Source of the DNA: Paraburkholderia adhaesiva | GTDB lineage: Bacteria; Pseudomonadota; Gammaproteobacteria; Burkholderiales; Burkholderiaceae | Assembly (NCBI RefSeq): GCF_021390575.1 | Contig: NZ_JAJEJQ010000004.1 | Span: 428,648-492,647 of the forward strand | DNA length: 64,000 nucleotides | Direction: 5' to 3' | Shown here: in pieces, positions 35,842-44,553 of the stretch | How the letters are laid out: each line of letters starts with the position of its first letter | Numbering within the stretch: the first letter of the stretch is position 1 | Notes under the pieces: generated by a model | What the model was told of the DNA's origin: nothing | The model's database searches: none | The model's input: the letters and a program-made list of their open reading frames with translations, nothing else | Translations under genes and position numbers: made by a program

Positions 35842-35932
35842 CACAGGCGGCGATCTTCTGCACCTTCGTCTTCGTGACATCGAGCACGAGCCGGTAGATG
35901 CGCGTCTGGTATGCGATCCGCACGATGCGCAT
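35842..35932 (-). pseudogene. 5' part of the structural-type gene cut by IS3 copy 2
   Basis: ATG at 35932 follows GAGGT by 8 bases on the minus strand and codes MRIVRIAYQTRIYRLVLD up to the IS target site, where it joins in frame to 34172-34644. A short plus-strand frame ending at about 36020 overlaps it but lacks a start context. Confidence 0.6.
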
Positions 35933-36131
35933 GATGCTCGACCTCGTGGAAGCGTACCTCAAGCCGCTAGGCACGAAGGCGCAGGAGCCAACGCCAGCGG
36001 CCCAGCCGCAGGCCGCCTGAAGCGCGAAGTCTGGACTGTCCAGGGGAGAGCTTCGGTTATTCCCTTTTATGGAGCGGCCAGCCTTTCGTAGACACCTTTA
36101 TGCCATCGTTTCTGGCAACCGAAGGGGACCA

Positions 36132-36273
36132 TGTGAGCAGCACCCGGTCCACGGGTGAGTTCAAGATTGAGGCAGTCAAGCAGGTGACTGAGCGCGGTCA
36201 TCCGGTAGCGGATGTGGCGCTATTGGGTGTTACGACGCACAGCCTGTATGCCTGGAAGGCGAAGCAGGTCAGA
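36132..36273 (+). pseudogene. Fragment of an IS3-family orfA
   Basis: The frame reads STGEFKIEAVKQVTERGHPVADVALLGVTTHSLYAWKAK, the helix-turn-helix start of an IS3-family OrfA different from the 1193-bp copies. It lacks two residues in the turn region and breaks off after about 45 codons. Possible IS end sequence TGGACTGTCCAGG lies 100 bases upstream. This relic marks the junction between the phage block and the IS110 block. Confidence 0.7.
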
Positions 36274-36854
36274 TCCGAAGTTCCTAACACGCTACAAGGG
36301 CTTCCCCGTTGAGCGCAAGCTCAATCGAGGTTCTCTGTTGATACATGCCGCAATGCCGCGCTAGTGCATGTGAGAAGGTGAAGGACTGCGGTTCTACAAC
36401 CGGTCGTGTTGGGCCAATGGCCCGGACCCTGATGAAAGACGCGCGCAGGGGCCTCATTTGTATTAGCCGGTACACGACCGGACAGACAGTGCAGAGTCCG
36501 ATGGTGTTCATCCCGGCATAACCCATGATTTCCATAACCGAATGGCCATCAAACCTGTGCCTTCAGCACACCGCTACGCGGCTACGGGCTTGACAGCCTT
36601 TCGGTTATGGAAAGGTGGTGTCCATGCCGAAATGGGCCAGAGTGCATCGGACATTGTCTGTCGAGTCAAATCCGGCTGACTACACCTCATTCTCTAGCTG
36701 GGAATGGATATCCCCGCCGTGTTAGCCAGGTACGCCCTGCGCGGGTCCAACCCGCTTCACATCACCGCTGGCAGTGCAAAGTGATCGTTTTCAGGTGCTC
36801 ATGATGTCCGTGCTCAAGTCCAGGCGTCGGTTGATTGACAGGCTCGAATCGAAC
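36274..36854. other. Noncoding, highly structured region next to the IS110-family transposase
   Basis: No gene was seen. The stretch holds a 14-bp inverted repeat (TTTCCATAACCGAA at 36529-36542 and its complement at 36600-36613). IS110-family elements carry a noncoding end that codes a guide (bridge) RNA; in the IS1111 subgroup this lies downstream of the transposase, as here. I could not define the element end or the RNA. Confidence 0.35.
36529..36613. repeat. 14-bp inverted repeat with 57-base loop
   Basis: Arms at 36529-36542 and 36600-36613 are exact complements. It could be a stem in a structured RNA or paired subterminal repeats of a mobile element. Confidence 0.7.
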
Positions 36855-37880
36855 TCACTCTGCCGCAAGTTCGAGCTTGAAGTTCTCGCCATATTTCAAT
36901 GAGGCCCACGCCAATCTCGCGTTCTTTGCGGCAATCGCGATGGCGGCCCGCCAGTAGCCGCGGCGCTCGACCAGGGTTCGGACCCACCGGCTGAAGCGGT
37001 CCTGTTTCTCGCCGAGACTGGCAATAACGGCGCGGGCGCCGTTGACCAGCAGGCCACGCAGATAGGCGTCGCCTGCCTTCGTGATACTGCCCAGCCGCGC
37101 CTTGCCGCCACTGCTGTATTGACCGGGCGTGAGTCCGATCCACGCGGCTACCTGTCGGCCGTTTCTGAAGTCGTGCCCGGCACCGATACTGGCGAGCAAC
37201 GCACTGGCCGTGGTTGGGCCGATGCCGCGCAACTGCATCAGCCTCCTGCTGCGCGCATCCTCACGCGCGATCTCGCTGATCGCACGGTCGTAGTCGAGCA
37301 GGCGATCCTCGATATGGCCGGCGTGCTCAAGCAGATCGCTGATGCTACGCTTCGCCCAGCCTGGCAATGTGTCCAGATGTTCCGTGATGTACCTGCGCAA
37401 CTTCTCCGGACTCTGTGGCAGCACTACACCGAATTCCGAGAGCAGGCCTCGCAACCGGTTGTAGGTCGCTGTCCTCTCTTCGACGAAGCCTTGTCGTGTC
37501 CGATGCAGGCAAAGCGTTGCCTGCTGATGTTCGTCCTTCAGCGGCACGAAACGCATGCTCGGGCGCGTCACCGCTTCGCAGATCGCAGCAGCATCCGCCG
37601 CGTCGTTCTTGCCGCGCTTGCCCGACATGCGATAAGGCGCGACAAGATCGGGCGCCATGAGCTTGACCGTATGGCCGTGCTGCTGGAACAGGCGTGCCCA
37701 GTGATGCGCACCGGAGCAGGCCTCCATGCCGATGAGGCACGCTGGCAACTGCGCAATCAACGTCGCCAGCTGATCGCGCGGAACACGTGGCTTGATGAGC
37801 ATTGCTTTACCGGTTTCGTCCACGCCGTGAACGGCGAATACATTCTTGGCAAGATCGATTCCGATAGTGACAATAGGCAT
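36855..37880 (-). CDS. IS110-family transposase (IS1111-like)
   Basis: From ATG 37880 the protein has 341 residues. The N-terminal DEDD RuvC-like domain starts MPIVTIGIDLAKNVFAVHGVD (D9 in GIDLAKN), with IGMEACSGAHHW and GKRGKNDAADAAAICEAV; the C-terminal Tnp20-type domain contains LRGIGPTTASALLASIG, GRQVAAWIGLTPGQYSSGGKARLGSITKAGDAYLRGLLV with the catalytic serine region. Such enzymes use a structured RNA from the element's noncoding end to pair target and donor DNA. An exact 10-bp inverted repeat GGACTTCCCC (37881-37890 and 37972-37981) lies just upstream of the gene. No disruption was seen. Confidence 0.93.
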   Translation of the reverse strand: MPIVTIGIDLAKNVFAVHGVDETGKAMLIKPRVPRDQLATLIAQLPACLIGMEACSGAHHWARLFQQHGHTVKLMAPDLVAPYRMSGKRGKNDAADAAAICEAVTRPSMRFVPLKDEHQQATLCLHRTRQGFVEERTATYNRLRGLLSEFGVVLPQSPEKLRRYITEHLDTLPGWAKRSISDLLEHAGHIEDRLLDYDRAISEIAREDARSRRLMQLRGIGPTTASALLASIGAGHDFRNGRQVAAWIGLTPGQYSSGGKARLGSITKAGDAYLRGLLVNGARAVIASLGEKQDRFSRWVRTLVERRGYWRAAIAIAAKNARLAWASLKYGENFKLELAAE

Positions 37881-37981
37881 GGACTTCCCCTCTCGCTGGT
37901 GTCGATGAACGTTCGCAACTTCATCCTGGCACATTGATGCCGACTCGCGGCTTCCGCCGCAGCCTCGGGACGGGGAAGTCC
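37881..37981. repeat. Inverted repeat upstream of the IS110-family transposase
   Basis: GGACTTCCCC at 37881-37890 is complementary to GGGGAAGTCC at 37972-37981. The left arm touches the transposase start codon, so a fold of this leader could hide the ribosome-binding site. Confidence 0.55.
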
Positions 37982-37992
37982 CTTTCATTCTC

Positions 37993-38060
37993 TAGGAGTC
38001 GCTAACACAACCTGGACACGAGGCCATGAAAGCCATGTTCTGGCGGCCCGGCAGGAGCTG
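37993..38060. repeat. IS5-family end relic (left of exported-protein block)
   Basis: TAGGAGTCGCTAACACAACC followed by TGGACACGAGGCC matches the start of the IS5-family relic at 47184 and, inverted, the sequence near 41497-41516. No transposase frame remains. Confidence 0.5.
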
Positions 38061-38109
38061 CGAGCAGGGCTGCGGATGTTAGTCGCGTTGCTTTCCCTGG
38101 CGGCTGCCG

Positions 38110-38739
38110 TTATCTGTTCACGCTCTTGCCTATGTCATGTATTAGAACCGGCAGTAACGGAAGCGAAAGAATCATCAGTACACCGTCGGCCGCCACTGTC
38201 ACCGGGGTTAGTAACACCAGAGCCCTCTTGCCTCCTCGAGGAAGCTCTTCCTTCACATTGACGATATACGGAGTATTAAGATGTTTCTGGTCGCCTGCGC
38301 CCTGAAATGAGCCCGCCTGGTAGCGTTTTCCAGACAGATTCAGGTTACGCCACATTTTTTTGCCAGCAGTTCGAAAGTCATATTGACTAGCAATTATTGC
38401 GTCTTTCTCGCCGATGTTGTCGAGTTCCAGGCGCACGAATCCAGTCACTGCTCCGTTGGTAGAAACCGAGAATGAATTAAACGTCGCGGTAAGGTCTTTG
38501 TGCAGCGGAGAATCGAGCAATTGTGCGAAGTGCTCGGGTGCATCAAAAATGTAGTGATAGTCTTCTCCGATGAAAACGAGATTTTTTCCATCTGCTGAGA
38601 TGAGAATCTGGCTGACGGTTTCCGTATAGGTCCGATACTCAGGTCTATCGATGTTTTCGTATAAGCCATGAGTCAAGCATCCTGAGATAGACCCAATGGC
38701 GATAGCTGACGAAGCACAAATGAAAATTCTGCGATTCAT
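38110..38739 (-). CDS. Predicted lipoprotein of unknown function
   Basis: From ATG 38739 the 209-residue product starts MNRRIFICASSAIAIGSISGC, a type II signal peptide with lipobox ISGC, so C21 would be lipidated. The frame extends upstream to 38796 without a signal peptide at that start. Near the C-terminus VLLTPVTVAADGVLMILSLPLLPVL is a hydrophobic, possibly membrane-embedded stretch. It is AT-richer than the phage genes. It lies in a block of four genes for exported proteins of unknown function. I cannot name the family. Confidence 0.65.
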   Translation of the reverse strand: MNRRIFICASSAIAIGSISGCLTHGLYENIDRPEYRTYTETVSQILISADGKNLVFIGEDYHYIFDAPEHFAQLLDSPLHKDLTATFNSFSVSTNGAVTGFVRLELDNIGEKDAIIASQYDFRTAGKKMWRNLNLSGKRYQAGSFQGAGDQKHLNTPYIVNVKEELPRGGKRALVLLTPVTVAADGVLMILSLPLLPVLIHDIGKSVNR

Positions 38740-38896
38740 GTTGACCTCAAGAAATGGTTTGAATAAATCTCGATGAAATGTTAAATTTTTCATCATCGTA
38801 TTAGCTGGACAGCCATGGCAGGCTAGCCAGATAGACGGATCGCCTCTGAGAGTATTTAACGCTCCCGCTATAACGAAGATTGCTGCAGACTAGTCG

Positions 38897-40258
38897 TCAG
38901 CACTTTTCTCCCGGATGGGCTTCCAGCCATTTTATGGCCGCCGGTTCTCGATATTCCTGGGCCGATCTGCAGTAGAAGAATTTTGCCCGCGCCAGTTCGA
39001 TACGCGTGTAAACAGGCCCCGCCTCGATCATTTGCGCGACACGCAGTGTGATCTTTCCGGGTGGAAGGGTATCACTGGGATAACTTAAGGCTAGCCAGTA
39101 GGCCTCAAACGCTTCTTTGGGATCGGGTGGGTGATGCGGAGTACCGGTATCAAGCAGGTAGGCCAAAGCTCCCAATGCGTCCGGGGTAAGATCGAATTGA
39201 GCATAGTTGAGCCACGTAAATGCCTTGTCGCGATCCGCTGGAACACCTTGGCTACCGGGGCATCCTTTGTAGTAAATCAAGCCAATCATGCTGCGCATGC
39301 GACCAACGATTCTGCCTCGATCAATGCCGTCGCGTATGTGACTCGCCAATTCATCGGGAAAACCCTTCGCATGATCCGTCAATTGCTTCAGCGCTTCCGG
39401 GCAGTTCGCTGTAAGCCCATGGCCGCCCTGCCTAAGCAGATCCGCACTTTCAAGCAAGGCGTATTCGCGGGCCTCGGAAAAATTGCGGAGATTGCCTTTA
39501 AAGGAGCTCGCCGCGATCAGCGACATCAACTGGTGATATTCCTGATAGGCAAGCTGCCAATCCGGCGAACCGGTACTGCCACCAGTAACGTTGTTACGTG
39601 CTAGCTGCCCCAACGCATCCGCAACCGCGCCATGTTCCTGGGTGACAAATTGCTCTTGCTGTGAAGCGGGCACTGCATTGTTGCCAACGTAGACAGCGTT
39701 GATGTCACCGCCAATGATTTCCACGGCGGGAGCTGCCACTTTGGCATAAAGCGTATTTGCCAATTCCGGATCGGAGGGGAAAGCGCGGCTCACCCATTTG
39801 TTATCGTTTTCTGTACCGGGTCGCAGAATAATTTCCCCCTCCCCTCCAAACCAGAAAATTTTCGTTGGCCGCGAGTAGAACCCTGCCAACTGAAGGGAAG
39901 CCCACGGATCGCCCTTTGACGACAATTGCTGGAGAAACGATCGCAGCAATTTCGGATCGGGCTTGACCAGAAAAACTGGATGAGTACCCGCATAAGCCCC
40001 CCCTCCGGACTCGATATCGAAGTAGAAAAAATTCCTTTTTCTGTAGCCCACGCCCGCCGTGTATATTTCCGCGAGGGTCATGGCCGCGGCGTAATCTCCT
40101 GCATCTGATTTCGCCTTGAGTTCCGGGATCTTCTTTGCGTATTGCTCGGCAGCATTCTTGCTATCAAATAGGTGAGCGGCGGCCATGCCGCTGTACGACA
40201 GCGCCCCCAGACAAGAGAGTGCGGCGATGGCTCGAACGAGACTGTGACGAAATCTCAT
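38897..40258 (-). CDS. Exported protein with Sel1/TPR-like helices
   Basis: The 453-residue product starts MRFRHSLVRAIAALSCLGALSYSGMAAAH, a Sec signal peptide ending near AAA-H. Segments such as AGDYAAAMTLAEIYTAGVGY, MRSMIGLIYYKGCPGSQGVPADRDKAFTWLNYAQ and ALGALAYLLDTGTPHHPPDPKEAFEAYWLAL have the Sel1-like pattern of paired helices that bind other proteins. The last residues end EKC. It is periplasmic or outer-membrane attached by inference. Its neighbours also encode exported proteins, so a common envelope function or toxin-immunity role is possible. Confidence 0.7.
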   Translation of the reverse strand: MRFRHSLVRAIAALSCLGALSYSGMAAAHLFDSKNAAEQYAKKIPELKAKSDAGDYAAAMTLAEIYTAGVGYRKRNFFYFDIESGGGAYAGTHPVFLVKPDPKLLRSFLQQLSSKGDPWASLQLAGFYSRPTKIFWFGGEGEIILRPGTENDNKWVSRAFPSDPELANTLYAKVAAPAVEIIGGDINAVYVGNNAVPASQQEQFVTQEHGAVADALGQLARNNVTGGSTGSPDWQLAYQEYHQLMSLIAASSFKGNLRNFSEAREYALLESADLLRQGGHGLTANCPEALKQLTDHAKGFPDELASHIRDGIDRGRIVGRMRSMIGLIYYKGCPGSQGVPADRDKAFTWLNYAQFDLTPDALGALAYLLDTGTPHHPPDPKEAFEAYWLALSYPSDTLPPGKITLRVAQMIEAGPVYTRIELARAKFFYCRSAQEYREPAAIKWLEAHPGEKC

Positions 40259-40416
40259 GGCGACTTTCAGGGGTGTCGTTGCACAAATCCGGGTAGCAGA
40301 AAAGAGAAAATCTTAAGGCCATTGCCGCTTACATCGGACGGCGTTTTTCGTGCTCGCACAACAAATCGTTGACAGGAGTGTCATGTCACGCCAGCATAGA
40401 CAGGCCTGTTTCTCCG

Positions 40417-40800
40417 CTACGACGTACACACCGCTTTCATTACGAGTTCGTTGAACGATCCCCGCACGACTTTCGTCATCGGCGTGGGCGCGGACTCTCC
40501 ATTGACCGCGTGCAGGGCGTGGTGGATTTCCCGCTCGATGCCGGCCATCTGCCGTGCGCAGTCCACCACATGAAATGCCGTGATATTGACCGTGTTTGCG
40601 CCGGTCTGTTCATGCAGCGGAACGAAAAAGTCGTAACGCGCCCACACCCCGCGCGTATTGCCGTCCTTCACAACCGAATCCGTGTCAACGGAGATCACTG
40701 AATTCGCGTCCTTGGCAAGGGGTTTCCAGGTGGCCGCTACCGCAGGCAGCGCACAGGCGAGCAGGACGCATGCAACAGTCAGGAAGAGATAGCGAAACAT
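40417..40800 (-). CDS. Small exported protein, surface-adhesin E-like
   Basis: From ATG 40800 the 127-residue product begins MFRYLFLTVACVLLACALPAVAA, a clear Sec signal peptide cleaved after AVAA. The mature part WKPLAKDANSVISVDTDSVVKDGNTRGVWARYDF resembles the small beta-rich surface-adhesin E family of proteobacteria, with two cysteines (VDCARQ and VCTS) that could pair. The frame is open to 40836 without a signal at that start. Function of the family is poorly known. Confidence 0.7.
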   Translation of the reverse strand: MFRYLFLTVACVLLACALPAVAATWKPLAKDANSVISVDTDSVVKDGNTRGVWARYDFFVPLHEQTGANTVNITAFHVVDCARQMAGIEREIHHALHAVNGESAPTPMTKVVRGSFNELVMKAVCTS

Positions 40801-42331
40801 GTTGGCTAGCTTCTGGCAATCAGTGCACTCGGCCATTAGACGCTATCACCATCGGCGCCCCTGGTGATTGATGAATGCCAGAGTGCGGCATCAGGCTGTC
40901 CGCTGTGGCTGTCAGCCTTGCGCAACATCAGGTTTTTCCGTCATACATCGGCCGCAGGTGATGGCATCACGCTGACGCTGCGTCGTACCGCTTCCTTCTA
41001 TTCTTGGTACCGTGTTCGCTATCCTGAAAAAATGGCTGGCCTATACGCCGTGTCGTTGCAAGCGACGTCGGCATCAGCGGCTGTCGCAATTCTTGTCGGC
41101 ATGCAGCTAGTTTGGCCTGCCGTTCAAATCTGACACGGGGAATTGCATTCAGTGTCTCAAGGGCCACCGAATCGTGGTGATTTGCTCCTGTTACTGTGAT
41201 CGCCGAATGCGGCATGCCTCACACGCCAGCAGCCCGCCAGTTTTGCAGAAGCCGCCGGCATGTCATGCCGCTACCGGACCCGAGTGGTGGGGGTGAGTCT
41301 TTCCACGGCATGCAGGTGTACAGGGCACGCAAAATGGCTTTGATGCATTCCTGTCGTCAACCGATCATGGGGACCGGCCCCTGGGTGAATAGGCGGCGGT
41401 GGCGAAAAAACGGTCCCGGTACCGTCCAGACCCCGGTGCTCATTTGTCATCGCGCCAACCCGCCGGGATGCGGTGTTCACGCATCGCTGTTCAAGTTCTG
41501 TTAGCGATTCCTAAAAAGGTTTCGTACGCCATTGACCGCCAAATTACAGACGGGTCGTTGCGGAATATGTGGACTCCTCACCCCGCCATATTTCCGGGCA
41601 AGCCCGGTTTCACCCGCAGAAAATAATAGTTTTCCGATGCGAATTGCAGACGACATCGGATTCCACCTGCAGGCCGTTGCGATCATTTGTCGTCGAGCTT
41701 GATAAAGCGGGGAGCTATTCCAGTTTTCTCCACACGTGGAAAAATTCACGACCGTCTCCCTCAACAGCCAGCCGCTTGAATGGCGCTACCAAGGAACCCG
41801 ATTCCACACGGATTTGCGGGAAGATAGCCGCGCAGCGCTCGGGCGCGTTGACGCGATGCGCCGATTTTTCGAAGGACGCGATATCTGGCCCGTATTCGAG
41901 GATTATTTTCGTCGTCCTTGCGTATTTCGATTAGCAGCACGGCCAGTCGAGGCAGCATGCCACGCAGTGCAATGTAAACAGCCTTGTCTATCGTCAATGG
42001 TCTGTAGGTCCTGTGCCCGTAAGCTATCGCCATGGAATTTCGCGCGAGAGCCGTCCCTGCCGACTCGGCGCACCGGAAGCGTAGATCCTCGCCCGCGACG
42101 AGATACTTCGCAAGCGCAATATGGTTGTGCGTAAACACCATGCACAGTTACCGAACTGCAGAAACAACTCCCGTCTTGGGCCATTTAGATCGAGCGCCAG
42201 TCGCTCACCATCGCGAAGCGGCGCCTCATGTATTTCGGTCGCACGAGCAGACTGTCCAGCCTGGCGTGATCGCGACAGCCTGCCGCTGTGCGTGCCATTC
42301 GTTTTTCGGCGGACACCGGCGAGGAAGCCGG
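40801..42331. other. 1.5-kb region without a recognisable gene
   Basis: Open frames occur on both strands (for example 41736-42134 plus and 41761-42141 minus) but overlap each other, lack ribosome-binding sites and show no family pattern. At 41497-41516 lies an inverted IS5-type end (complement of TAGGAATCGCTAACAGAAC). The rest looks like eroded sequence. Confidence 0.4.
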
Positions 42332-44494
42332 ATGATCAGGCGGATCGTGAGCATTGCAGTGGGTCTGCTGGCAACGGGCGCGATGGCAACGGCGCCGGAG
42401 ACGACTGTCGAGGGAACGGGCTGGCGCATCGAATCCGCGGCTGCGTTCTCCAAGTATGCGACGGTGGCTGCCAGGCGAAAGGAACAGATCCTGGTGTGGG
42501 ATGGCGCGAAGGGTGTGCAGACCGCCCGCTCGGTCGTGCTGCTGGTCGGGGCGCCTTATGGCGAAGTGCAGCCCATCGTACAGCAAGCGTTGGGCCCGTT
42601 CGGCAAGTTCACCACCGAAGTACGAAACAAGCCGCTGGCCTACCTGCCGGACGACTGGAACGCAGTTCTGCTGTCACGCCGCGCTGATCTGCGCAACGCA
42701 CTGGTGGAACGTTTTACCTTGCCCCGCTTACAGCAGGCGGTCGCGCAGGGTGCGCTTACGCCGTCCGAAATCGAGCCTTGGCTCGCCCGGGCGCGTGCGC
42801 GCCTGGATCCCATACCGCTAAATCGCGACACATCCGTACCGGCAGACCGGTACAACCTCGATCCCTTCCGCGTCATTTACCCTTATTGGTCCGCGACGCA
42901 ACACCTCAAATACGGTCTTTTCGGCAAACAGGAGAGCACGCTATCTATCGACATATCTGACGTCACTGCCATGTTTGCGCATCCGGCCACCGCAGTACAA
43001 ATACGTCGTGAGGATCGCTACGCCAACCCGAACTATCACCCATTAACCAGTCTCTTTACCGACGACTTCAACTTCCTGAGTACTACTGGGCCGAGCGCTA
43101 CCTTGAGCGACGTCATTGTGCCGGCACCGGTTTTCGTGGCCGTTCGCGACGCACTGGCAGGCCTGCCTGGCCAGGTGGAGATCGCGCGCTCGCCCAGGGC
43201 TTGGGTGCAGCCCGTGCCCCGGACCACCGCTACGCCCACTCTGGCGCTGGTTGCGCCAGCCCGCAATGTCCCCATCATCAAGGCGCAGGCGATTCGCTGG
43301 GATGCGCTGGTCACGGATCAACGCCCCGCGCTCTATCCCCACGACCTGCTAGCCTTGCCCGACGGCGACCTGCTGTTCAGTTCTCAAGTGCTGGACGACA
43401 GCGGCTGGTCGCAACGCGTGTGGCGGCTGCATCAGGCCAACGGCGACTGGAAGGCGGAAGAGATCTGGCGTGGTGAGGAGGGAGCTGGCCAGCTGGCGCT
43501 CAGCGCGAACGGGCACGCCGCCTGGTTCGATGGCGCCAGCACGCGTCAGGCCACACACGAATGGTTTGCCTACGACGTGGATGCGCGCCGCCTGACCCAC
43601 TACGCAATGACGCGGTCTGACGCCGATCGCGGTGACTTTGGCAGCTTACGCTGGGAACTGGCGGGCGACCAGTTGCCGGCTGTCTTCGACCACAACATTT
43701 CGCTCGGCGACAGGCAGAAAAACCCGCTCGGAAGCGTACTCCTGAGCGTGCTGCGACCGACAGCACCGCCTCCTTCAGCGCATGACGCCTGGCCGTTCGG
43801 AACCGCCTTTTTGTCCGCCCGCCAGGCGATGATGGGCGTAGACATGGAAGGCAACACGCTGATATGGCCCGTGCGCTGGCGTGACCCCAAGGTCTTCTGG
43901 GTGGAAGACCAGCCCGGCATTGCCGAGCTCGACGCTGCCAGCGGCCGCGTCCTGCGCGCGCTGGCCCTGCCCCAACGATTCGGATTCGGCGCCCCTGATC
44001 CTGACAACGCCACCGGCGTGGCGCAGGGAATGCCGACGCCGCTGGGCTCGCCGGAGGCCGGCTGGATCGCCACTGGCTTCGAATTGCGGTTGGCCGACGA
44101 CGGGCACATACCCCCCTCGTTGGTTAGCGCGAGCAATGACAATGGCAGTTTCGTCGGCATGCACGTGGTCAATCTCAAGGATGGCCATGTGCTATCTGCT
44201 CTGGTGGGGCGCGGTGAGGACTTGGCGGCCGCCGCGCGTTCCGCTCATGGGCGGTTCCTGGCCCTGGGCGGCATGAAGCCCGGCAGCCCTCACGTGGTGC
44301 TTTGGGACATCGCCCAGGCACGGACACCGGTGCAGTTAGAGACCTCCTCACGAGGAGCGCTACACGCCGTGGCCTTTTCGTGGAATGGCGCAGACCTGTG
44401 GGCGCTAGGCGACCGCGAATTGCTTCACTGGTCACTGCCCGACTCGTTGCGTGATGCGGCTGCGAAGGGCAGCTTTCCGGATCAGTCCCACTGA
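42332..44494 (+). CDS. Exported beta-propeller-like protein
   Basis: From ATG 42332 (GAGGAAG upstream) the product has 720 residues with signal peptide MIRRIVSIAVGLLATGAMATA. The second half has repeating strands ending in W or D and motifs such as LPDGDLLFSSQVLDD, GQLALSANGHAAWFD, VVLWDIAQARTPVQLETSSRGALHAVAFSWNGADLWALGD, which are WD40-like propeller blades. It is followed by a good terminator at 44527, so it is the last gene of its unit. It is probably periplasmic and binds a protein or ligand. The family is not known to me. A longer frame starting at 42032 is less likely because it would bury the signal peptide. Confidence 0.7.
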   Translation: MIRRIVSIAVGLLATGAMATAPETTVEGTGWRIESAAAFSKYATVAARRKEQILVWDGAKGVQTARSVVLLVGAPYGEVQPIVQQALGPFGKFTTEVRNKPLAYLPDDWNAVLLSRRADLRNALVERFTLPRLQQAVAQGALTPSEIEPWLARARARLDPIPLNRDTSVPADRYNLDPFRVIYPYWSATQHLKYGLFGKQESTLSIDISDVTAMFAHPATAVQIRREDRYANPNYHPLTSLFTDDFNFLSTTGPSATLSDVIVPAPVFVAVRDALAGLPGQVEIARSPRAWVQPVPRTTATPTLALVAPARNVPIIKAQAIRWDALVTDQRPALYPHDLLALPDGDLLFSSQVLDDSGWSQRVWRLHQANGDWKAEEIWRGEEGAGQLALSANGHAAWFDGASTRQATHEWFAYDVDARRLTHYAMTRSDADRGDFGSLRWELAGDQLPAVFDHNISLGDRQKNPLGSVLLSVLRPTAPPPSAHDAWPFGTAFLSARQAMMGVDMEGNTLIWPVRWRDPKVFWVEDQPGIAELDAASGRVLRALALPQRFGFGAPDPDNATGVAQGMPTPLGSPEAGWIATGFELRLADDGHIPPSLVSASNDNGSFVGMHVVNLKDGHVLSALVGRGEDLAAAARSAHGRFLALGGMKPGSPHVVLWDIAQARTPVQLETSSRGALHAVAFSWNGADLWALGDRELLHWSLPDSLRDAAAKGSFPDQSH

Positions 44495-44526
44495 AGCCAG
44501 CGGCAAGCCACCAATACCGACAATGA

Positions 44527-44551
44527 CCCGGATTTTCCGGGCCGCTTTTTT
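44527..44551 (+). terminator. Rho-independent terminator of the propeller gene
   Basis: CCCGGA-TTT-TCCGGG (44527-44541) followed by CCGC and six T. The ISL3 element inserted directly at this T-run, which forms its target duplication. Confidence 0.75.
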
Positions 44552-44553
44552 CA

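Noticed and set aside
35842..36020. Short plus-strand frame after IS3 copy 2
   Set aside because: It lies opposite the 5' end of the interrupted structural-type gene, which joins exactly in frame across the IS.
41736..42141. Overlapping open frames on both strands
   Set aside because: No ribosome-binding site, no family pattern, and neither strand is clearly coding.
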